Positions 1-5,753 of a stretch of 9,780 nucleotides of DNA are shown here, one piece after another. Position numbers and translations under genes: made by a program. The notes below the pieces were generated by a model that was given only the letters and a program-made list of their open reading frames with translations, made no database searches and was not told where the DNA came from. Numbering within the stretch: position 1 is the stretch's first letter; every line of letters begins with the position of its first letter. The DNA comes from an uncultured Pedobacter sp. (GTDB lineage: Bacteria; Bacteroidota; Bacteroidia; Sphingobacteriales; Sphingobacteriaceae), in contig CAMLDJ010000202.1 of the NCBI GenBank assembly GCA_946478755.1, positions 1-9,780 on the forward strand, read 5' to 3'.

Positions 1-654
1 ATAATAGGTGACCACATCAGGCCTTTCACTATTGCCAAAAGTTTTAGGCAGCAAAAACTGTGTCTCATTGATGGCTTTCTGCCCCGCTGTGATATTTGTT
101 CCCTCCAGGGCTTCATAGCCGGCATTTACCGGAAACCCGCATCTTTCTTCATTCATAATGCGGTTAAATGCCGCCCAGGAGGCAAATGTAGCCACACTAT
201 TTTTATACCCTGGCTGTTGACTGATGTATTCCTGTACCGTCACATTTGGATTTGGCCCATAGTCATTGGAGTTGACACGCTTATCGGCATAACCTGTAAA
301 TATTTCATTATATCCGGGATAGGAGAACCAGAACGGATTGGTTACATTCACCTTGCTGCCCAGGTTTCTATTCCCGTATAGTTGTCCTTTCTTAGCGATC
401 GTTTTCCATAAAAACGGCATCATTTGCTCCCTCCTGGCTATACTGCTTTTGTTCCAGAACTTGGCGATGCGCTGTGCTGAATCTTTTGCTTTAATGGCCT
501 GGGTAAAAAGTTTGGCAGAGTCTGATCCACCAAAAACCTCTGCCCAGCGTAGGCCATCAAAGGTAATGATAACCATTTTCCTATCCCCCTTCTTCTGGGC
601 AGACAGGTTTAGTGAAAATAATAATGAAAAGATGAGTAAGGCTGTTTGTTTCAT
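1..654 (-). CDS. Secreted alkaline-phosphatase-superfamily hydrolase (phosphodiesterase/sulfatase fold), C-terminus cut off by window edge
   Basis: The reverse strand reads 218 codons without a stop from an ATG at 654-652 to the window edge, so the C-terminal part is missing. Residues 1-19 form a signal peptide (Lys followed by a Leu/Phe-rich core, likely cut at LSA|Q), so the enzyme should be periplasmic or exported. Residues 28-37 (VIITFDGLRW) give the first metal-binding Asp (D33) of the alkaline phosphatase superfamily. Residues 107-121 (NPFWFSYPGYNEIFTG) match the nucleophile segment of nucleotide pyrophosphatase/phosphodiesterase relatives, with Ser111 in the place usually held by Thr or Ser. 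Remembered Bacteroidota relatives are annotated as alkaline phosphatase family protein or 'phosphoglyceromutase'; the real substrate is unknown to me. The start lies 6 bp after the GH2 stop, with GAGAAA directly before the ATG, so it is almost surely co-transcribed with it. The remaining metal ligands lie outside the window. Confidence 0.85.
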   Translation of the reverse strand, partial: MKQTALLIFSLLFSLNLSAQKKGDRKMVIITFDGLRWAEVFGGSDSAKLFTQAIKAKDSAQRIAKFWNKSSIARREQMMPFLWKTIAKKGQLYGNRNLGSKVNVTNPFWFSYPGYNEIFTGYADKRVNSNDYGPNPNVTVQEYISQQPGYKNSVATFASWAAFNRIMNEERCGFPVNAGYEALEGTNITAGQKAINETQFLLPKTFGNSERPDVVTYY

Positions 655-660
655 TTTCTC

Positions 661-3258
661 TTAATTTATGGCTTTAATATAAATGCCGCTTAATGTTGTT
701 CTTCCTTTTTTTGCTTCGAAAGAGACCTGAATACCTTTGCCGCTTTCCACATTAATTCTAAACTTTTTCCGCAATGCCGTGCCAAAACCACAATCCGAAA
801 TCAGGTCTATATCGTTAAGTAGCTTCTCGCCATTAACAGCAACGCTAAATACCCTTTCCTGTCTGGCTATTTTATCACTTTCAATAAAACAGAGTTCCAG
901 TTCATACTGGCCGTCCGGCACATCAAAGCGGTATGCTTTAATGTCGTCCCGGAACGAATAGAACAATGGGTTGTCGTTGGTATTCTTCTTTACCGTTTTA
1001 ATGTTCAGCATCGCAGGACTCCCTCCGATATAACCAAAGCTGCCAGGTTTATAAGGGCGATCCTCCAACCAAATGTGACCTGCACCATCCAGGTATTGCG
1101 CGTTTGAGCCCACATTTACAGCTAAGGGCGCAGCTCCCAAACGTTTCAAATCTTCAGGATAAGTCTGATACTGGATCACCAGGTTGTCGCTAACAAGACC
1201 AGAAGCAGATTTGCCCCTAGCCGTAACATGATTTGCACCTTCTTTCAAAGCAACTTTCCATACCATCTTTTTAACATCATTTGCTTTTTTGGATCCAAAC
1301 GGCACACCGTTGACCATAAGATTCACCTCGTCCAGGTTAGCATAAACTTCAATGGTAGAGGTGGCACCTGCGACACCCGCCCGGTGCGTCCAGTCGCGCG
1401 AGGCAATATATATCATTGGCTCCGGGTTCCAGTTAGCCTTATAAAGATAGTAGGAATCTTTTGGTTTTCTGTCCCAGGTAACCATTCCTTTCTGGTTCAT
1501 GTTGTTACTTACCCCGCCTACATTGGGCTGGGAGAAATCGAATTGGTTCCATATGGCTGTGCCACCTAAATAAGGCATTTTTTTTATCTGGCTTAAATAA
1601 CTTTCATGGTACATCCGCTGGTACTGACCAGTAAAATCAAAACGCTGCGGGCTTTCGGTATTTACCCGGTTGTCGGCTTCTGCACCATATTCGCTGATAA
1701 ACAAAACCTGTTTAGGGTTTCGTTTGTGCTTTTCATCTATCAGGGGCTTAAATTCATCCGAATTACCGCTGTACCAGCCGTTGTAAATGTTATAACTGGC
1801 CAGGCCGGGAATGTCTGACAAGCCATATTTATCATAATCATCACTCATGTGCATGGCCATCGTACTGTATCTTGAGGGGTCTTCAGCCCTTACTGTACTG
1901 TCAAGCTTCACTGCGTAAGCTTTTACCTTGTTCACATAGCCTGCATTTTCCTGTACCTGTATGCGTTCCGCTTTTTCGCTCCAAAGCAGCACCTCGTTCA
2001 TAGAACCCCAGATGATCACCGAGGGATGGTTATAATTTTGCCGGATCATTTCCCTGATCATGTTTTTGGCATTTCTAAAAAATTCAGGTACGGGGTTCAT
2101 ATAATTTACGAGTGGAATTTCCTCCCAGATCAGGATCCCCATCTGATCAGCCAGGCGCAAAACTTCCGGAGCCTGCGGGTAATGAGCCAGTCGCAGGAAA
2201 TTGCACCCCATATCTTTAATCAGTTTCAGATCGCGGTAATGGTCCCCGGCGGAGAGTGCGTCACCATGGTCTTTCATATCCTGGTGGCGGTTGGTACCTT
2301 TTAATACCAGTCGCTGCCCGTTCAGACTAAAGCCTTTATCAGGATCAAAGCTAAACCAGCGAAATCCTAAGTGATCACTTAATTCATCGATCACTTTACC
2401 ATGCTCTATCAACTGGCTCTTTACTGTATATAAATAAGGATCATCGGGCGACCATAACCTGGGCTTTTTGATATCATCTGTTTGCAATTCAAATTCGGCC
2501 TCCTGGTTTGGCCCGACGGAAAGGTTTTTCGTTAGCCTCGCAACTTCCTTCTGTCCGGCATCATAAACTACCTGCACAATTTCAAATTTCCGCGTTGCGT
2601 CATCATCATTCGTCACCGTACCTCTTATTTTAAGAGATGCCTTTGCACTGTCAACTTTAGGCGTAGAAATAAACAGACCTGAGGAGCCATGGTCCAGCAT
2701 TTTAAAGTGGAGCTTGTTGGTGCTCAGCAGCCAGGCATCGCGGTAAATCCCCCCATACGAAGCATATCCTATAGAGAGCGGTGGAATAAAATTATCTTGT
2801 GCATTGTTCAGCTGAACTGCGATCAGGTTTTCAGTTGGCGTATCGGCAAGCTTAACGAGTCGGGTAATATCGAAGGTAAATGCAGTATACCCTCCTTTGT
2901 GCTGCCCTGCAAACACACCATTCACATACACATCAGCCACCTGGTAAGCCCCTTCAAAATTAAGGAAGATCCTTTTATCCTTAAAACGACTATCCAGAAC
3001 AATCTTTTTCCGGTACCAACTGATGTCCCTTCTCGAGGTCTCGTCATCATCAAAAGGGTCTTTAGCATTCCATGTATGCGGTATAGTTACTGCCTGCCAT
3101 TTGGAATCATCTGCTTTTGGCCTTTGTGCAAAATCTGCACCCTGGGGAAGGTATTTCCAGTTGTCATTTATAGACCACTGCAACCTGCCCCGCTGCGCAA
3201 CTGCAACAGTATAAACATTACTTAATAAAAACAGACATATTAAAAGCCTTCGGACCAT
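661..3258 (-). CDS. Secreted glycoside hydrolase family 2 enzyme with C-terminal malectin-like domain (beta-glucuronidase or beta-galactosidase type)
   Basis: This 865-residue protein hydrolyses a terminal beta-linked sugar, probably in the periplasm. A signal peptide covers residues 1-21 (AVA|Q cut). The family order is visible: sugar-binding jelly roll about 27-185 (HTWN at 61, ADVYVNG at 108), Ig-like sandwich about 190-305, TIM barrel about 306-612, a second Ig-like/DUF4982-type domain about 613-700, and a malectin-like domain about 710-863 (begins AVNVGS, ends SGIYIKA). Catalytic residues are the acid/base Glu422 in SMNE and the nucleophile Glu523 in ISEYGAE. N588-Q-K590 followed by DRKPK resembles the N-x-K carboxylate-recognition motif of beta-glucuronidases, but similar motifs may occur in GH2 galactosidases, so specificity is open. 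It is the first gene of an operon with the phosphatase-like gene. The ATG at 3258-3256 gives an intact signal peptide; its ribosome site is weak, as is usual in Bacteroidota. No lipobox Cys is present. Confidence 0.93.
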   Translation of the reverse strand: MVRRLLICLFLLSNVYTVAVAQRGRLQWSINDNWKYLPQGADFAQRPKADDSKWQAVTIPHTWNAKDPFDDDETSRRDISWYRKKIVLDSRFKDKRIFLNFEGAYQVADVYVNGVFAGQHKGGYTAFTFDITRLVKLADTPTENLIAVQLNNAQDNFIPPLSIGYASYGGIYRDAWLLSTNKLHFKMLDHGSSGLFISTPKVDSAKASLKIRGTVTNDDDATRKFEIVQVVYDAGQKEVARLTKNLSVGPNQEAEFELQTDDIKKPRLWSPDDPYLYTVKSQLIEHGKVIDELSDHLGFRWFSFDPDKGFSLNGQRLVLKGTNRHQDMKDHGDALSAGDHYRDLKLIKDMGCNFLRLAHYPQAPEVLRLADQMGILIWEEIPLVNYMNPVPEFFRNAKNMIREMIRQNYNHPSVIIWGSMNEVLLWSEKAERIQVQENAGYVNKVKAYAVKLDSTVRAEDPSRYSTMAMHMSDDYDKYGLSDIPGLASYNIYNGWYSGNSDEFKPLIDEKHKRNPKQVLFISEYGAEADNRVNTESPQRFDFTGQYQRMYHESYLSQIKKMPYLGGTAIWNQFDFSQPNVGGVSNNMNQKGMVTWDRKPKDSYYLYKANWNPEPMIYIASRDWTHRAGVAGATSTIEVYANLDEVNLMVNGVPFGSKKANDVKKMVWKVALKEGANHVTARGKSASGLVSDNLVIQYQTYPEDLKRLGAAPLAVNVGSNAQYLDGAGHIWLEDRPYKPGSFGYIGGSPAMLNIKTVKKNTNDNPLFYSFRDDIKAYRFDVPDGQYELELCFIESDKIARQERVFSVAVNGEKLLNDIDLISDCGFGTALRKKFRINVESGKGIQVSFEAKKGRTTLSGIYIKAIN

Positions 3259-3480
3259 GCGCTTCTTTAATAGATGAGAATTGGGTTATTTGGTTGATGC
3301 AAGGTATAATGTTCAACCACTGTTTTTACAGGCTAAATGAAGCATAAATACAGTACTAAATGAACAATTCACACCTTTAGCCGCTCCATTTGATGCATGC
3401 TACCGGTACATATGACGTAAATGACAGGTAATATCAGGTGTTCTACACCTATCTTTATTTTAAAATCAAATGTAAATCAA
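3259..3480. promoter_or_regulatory. Divergent control region between the GH2 operon and the esterase/SDR pair
   Basis: These 222 bp lie between two start codons facing away from each other and must hold promoters for both. No perfect TAnnTTTG box was found on either strand. The best weak candidates are TATCTTTA at 3450-3457 on the plus strand, about 23 bp before the esterase ATG but without a TTG at the right distance, and a TACCTTGCA-like sequence near 3300 on the minus strand. Weak core promoters would suit activator-dependent sugar-inducible genes, which is an inference. The region has no open frame that looks coding. An 8-bp palindrome lies inside it and is listed separately. Confidence 0.5.
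3401..3408. promoter_or_regulatory. Perfect palindrome TACCGGTA, possible operator
   Basis: TACCGGTA is self-complementary and lies between the divergent genes, 72 bp before the esterase ATG and about 150 bp before the GH2 ATG. The flanks (GCATGC to the left, CATATG to the right) are each palindromic hexamers but do not extend the central symmetry. A CG-centred palindrome here could be a binding site for a LacI- or GntR-type sugar regulator. An 8-bp palindrome can arise by chance, so this is only a candidate. Confidence 0.25.
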
Positions 3481-4872
3481 ATGCAGAAATTTCTTTTTAT
3501 CATCCTCTTATTTTTATCCGGTCTTCCGGGTTATTCCAAGGTTGGCTTGGCACCTATATTTAATGACCATATGGTTTTGCAGCGGCAATCTGCGGCGGCA
3601 ATCTGGGGAACGGCCACCCCGAAGTCTACCCTCCGCGTTATCACCAGCTGGGATAAGAAAACCTATACAAGTTTAGTTGGTGCCAATGGCAAATGGAAGC
3701 TAAAAGTAAATACTCCCAAAGCAGGTGGCCCTTATTCCATCAGCTTCAACGACGGCCAGCTGCTAACGCTACGCGACATCCTGATCGGTGAAGTGTGGTT
3801 TTGCTCCGGACAGTCGAACATGGAAATGCCGTTAAGGGGAAACTCAGCGCCTATATTAAATGCCAGCGAAATCATCTTAAATGCAGACAATCCTAATCTG
3901 AGGTTGTTCGAGGTGGGCCGGGCTGCTTTGATCAACCCAACCGATCAGTTAAAAGGACAGTGGCTGGTGTCTACTTCCGAAACAGCAAGGGAATACAGTG
4001 CACTTGCCTTTCAGTATGGACAGATCCTGCAGAAGAAATTAAAGGTCCCTGTCGGACTTATTTTATCAACTGTGGGTGGAACGATGATCGAGTCATGGAT
4101 GAGCAAAAGCAGCTTAAGTACCTTTCCGGAAGTCAAGGTGACCGAAAGTTTAGACCCCTCGAAAGCTGCACATAAGCAACCGACAACTTTATTTAACGGC
4201 ATGGTTGCCCCGGTTACAGGCTTAAACATCAAGGGTTTCCTATGGTTGCAGGGCGAATCAAACCGTCATGAGCCGGAATTGTACGAAAGGCTCTTTCCGG
4301 TAATGGTGGCCGACTGGCGTAAACACTGGGGCCTGGGAGATCTCGCCTTCTATTACGTACAAATTGCACCTTACAACGGCACAGATAAAACCCGTAGTGG
4401 ACACCGTTTGCGGGAAGCGCAGTTAAAAGCAGCTAAAGTGATTCCTAACTGTGGAATGATTTCGGCCCTGGATGTAGGTATGGAAAACGACATCCATTTT
4501 ATGGACAAAACAACCCTGGCACAGCGTGCGTCTTATTGGGCATTGGGAAAAACCTATGGCATTAAAGGTATCAATTATCAGGGGCCCGAACTTAAAACCA
4601 TGACTATTGAGGACAATAAAGCCATCCTCAGCTTCGATCATGCCCCATACCTGACCTCTTACCGTAAACCTTTAACTTTATTCGAAATTGCCGGGGCGGA
4701 TAAAAAGTTTTATCCAGCCAAGGCCGTCATCAAAGCCAACACGGTTACCGTTCAAAGTGAAAATGTAGCAAAACCTGTTGCGGTTAGGTACGCCTATAAA
4801 GAGTGGGTAAAAGCAGAGTTGTACAACAACGATGGCTTGCCGGCGTCTTCATTCAGAACGGACGAATGGTAA
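3481..4872 (+). CDS. Secreted SGNH-hydrolase esterase, sialate O-acetylesterase family
   Basis: This 463-residue esterase probably removes O-acetyl groups from a sugar or glycan in the periplasm. The ATG at 3481 is chosen because it starts directly with a signal peptide (residues 1-19, MQKFLFIILLF core); the upstream in-frame ATG at 3421 would place 20 polar residues before it. The family opening (GLAPIFNDHMVLQR, 22-35) is present, followed by a small beta domain and then the SGNH domain: the nucleophile is Ser112 in SGQSNM (109-114), the oxyanion-side glycines are in VGGT (198-201), WLQGESN spans 255-261, and the catalytic Asp337/His339 are in NDIHF. The C-terminal LYNNDGLPASSFRTD is also typical of the family. 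Length is normal and nothing is missing. Family members act on sialic acids but also on acetylated plant polysaccharides such as xylan, so the substrate cannot be fixed. The neighbouring SDR and GH2 genes suggest an acetylated, uronic-acid-containing glycan. Confidence 0.9.
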   Translation: MQKFLFIILLFLSGLPGYSKVGLAPIFNDHMVLQRQSAAAIWGTATPKSTLRVITSWDKKTYTSLVGANGKWKLKVNTPKAGGPYSISFNDGQLLTLRDILIGEVWFCSGQSNMEMPLRGNSAPILNASEIILNADNPNLRLFEVGRAALINPTDQLKGQWLVSTSETAREYSALAFQYGQILQKKLKVPVGLILSTVGGTMIESWMSKSSLSTFPEVKVTESLDPSKAAHKQPTTLFNGMVAPVTGLNIKGFLWLQGESNRHEPELYERLFPVMVADWRKHWGLGDLAFYYVQIAPYNGTDKTRSGHRLREAQLKAAKVIPNCGMISALDVGMENDIHFMDKTTLAQRASYWALGKTYGIKGINYQGPELKTMTIEDNKAILSFDHAPYLTSYRKPLTLFEIAGADKKFYPAKAVIKANTVTVQSENVAKPVAVRYAYKEWVKAELYNNDGLPASSFRTDEW

Positions 4873-4925
4873 TTAGATTTTAATCAGTATTTTTAAATTT
4901 TAAATTAATTTACGAAACAGAATAT

Positions 4926-5738
4926 ATGAATCCTTTCTCATTAAAAGACAAAGTAATTGTAGTTACCGGAGGTACCGGAATATTAGGACACGCATTTATC
5001 CAGGCGATATCCGCAGCTGAGGGAATTGTAGCCATATTGGGGCGAAATGCAGAAGTGGCCGAAAAACGTGCAGATGAAATAAACAGCCAGGGCGGTAGAG
5101 CACTGGCCTTAACTGCCGACGTTTTAAAGGAAGATGAACTGATTGCGGCGAAAGATAGAATATGGGATGCTTTTGGAAGGATCGACGGCTTGGTAAACGC
5201 TGCAGGCGGCAATATGCCAGGTGGGGTTTTGCCACCGGGAGGCGATATTTTTAAACTGAGTATGCAAGGCATGCGCGAGGTGGCAGACCTAAACCTATGG
5301 GGCACACTTAATCCGACCCAGGTATTTGGCGAGGCCATCGCGAAAACCGGACGGGGCAGTATTGTAAACATTTCCTCGATGGCTTCAGATCATGCCATCA
5401 CGCGGGTTTTAGGCTATAGCATGGCCAAGGCTGCAATAGATAATTATACGAAATGGTTTGCCACGGAACTTGCCATCCGCTATGGTGATGCGATCAGGAT
5501 GAATGCCATTGCGCCGGGATTCTTTATCACAGAACAAAACAGAACCTTGCTCACCCAGCCTGATGGTTCTTACACTGAACGCGGCAACCTGGTGATCAAG
5601 AAAACGCCATTTAACAGATTTGGCCATCCAGATGAACTCAAGGGTGCCCTGATCTGGCTCTTAAGTGAAGAGTCCAAATTTGTTTCAGGAACGATCATCA
5701 AAGTAGATGGTGGTTTTTCTGCATTCAGCGGAGTATAA
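4926..5738 (+). CDS. uxuB: SDR-family oxidoreductase, probable D-fructuronate reductase (D-mannonate oxidoreductase)
   Basis: A 270-residue cytoplasmic short-chain dehydrogenase without a signal peptide. The Rossmann motif TGGTGILG (residues 14-21) binds the dinucleotide; NAAGG follows strand 4; the catalytic Ser is in NISSM, and YSMAK carries the catalytic Tyr and Lys. The ending VDGGFSAFSGV and the stretch NAIAPGFFITEQN closely match what I remember of Bacillus subtilis UxuB (YjmF), the SDR-type fructuronate reductase, unlike the unrelated long-chain UxuB of E. coli. The reaction would be D-fructuronate + NADH = D-mannonate, a step in glucuronate breakdown after UxaC and before UxuA, neither of which lies here. 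The gene starts 53 bp after the esterase with no terminator between them, so co-transcription is likely. Other sugar or sugar-acid SDRs (for example KduD-like) are the main alternative. Confidence 0.82.
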   Translation: MNPFSLKDKVIVVTGGTGILGHAFIQAISAAEGIVAILGRNAEVAEKRADEINSQGGRALALTADVLKEDELIAAKDRIWDAFGRIDGLVNAAGGNMPGGVLPPGGDIFKLSMQGMREVADLNLWGTLNPTQVFGEAIAKTGRGSIVNISSMASDHAITRVLGYSMAKAAIDNYTKWFATELAIRYGDAIRMNAIAPGFFITEQNRTLLTQPDGSYTERGNLVIKKTPFNRFGHPDELKGALIWLLSEESKFVSGTIIKVDGGFSAFSGV

Positions 5739-5753
5739 TGAGGTAAAATATCA

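Noticed and set aside
338..664. 108-codon open frame on the plus strand
   Set aside because: It is antisense to the phosphatase-like gene, which has a signal peptide, a catalytic motif and tight operon spacing.
2689..3225. 178-codon open frame on the plus strand
   Set aside because: It lies wholly inside the well-supported GH2 gene on the other strand and shows no recognisable domain or promoter.
3305..3310. TATAAT resembling a sigma70 -10 box on the plus strand
   Set aside because: Bacteroidota use a different -7 element, no -35 partner is seen, and it is about 170 bp from the esterase start.
3320..3331. CTGTTTTTACAG inverted repeat
   Set aside because: Its 4-bp arms with a 4-bp spacer in AT-rich DNA are too short to call an operator.
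3421..3480. Upstream ATG giving the esterase 20 extra residues
   Set aside because: The extension puts polar residues before a complete signal peptide that begins exactly at 3481.
4910..5371. 153-codon open frame on the minus strand
   Set aside because: It is antisense to the N-terminal half of the SDR, with a low-complexity Ser/Ala/Pro-rich translation.
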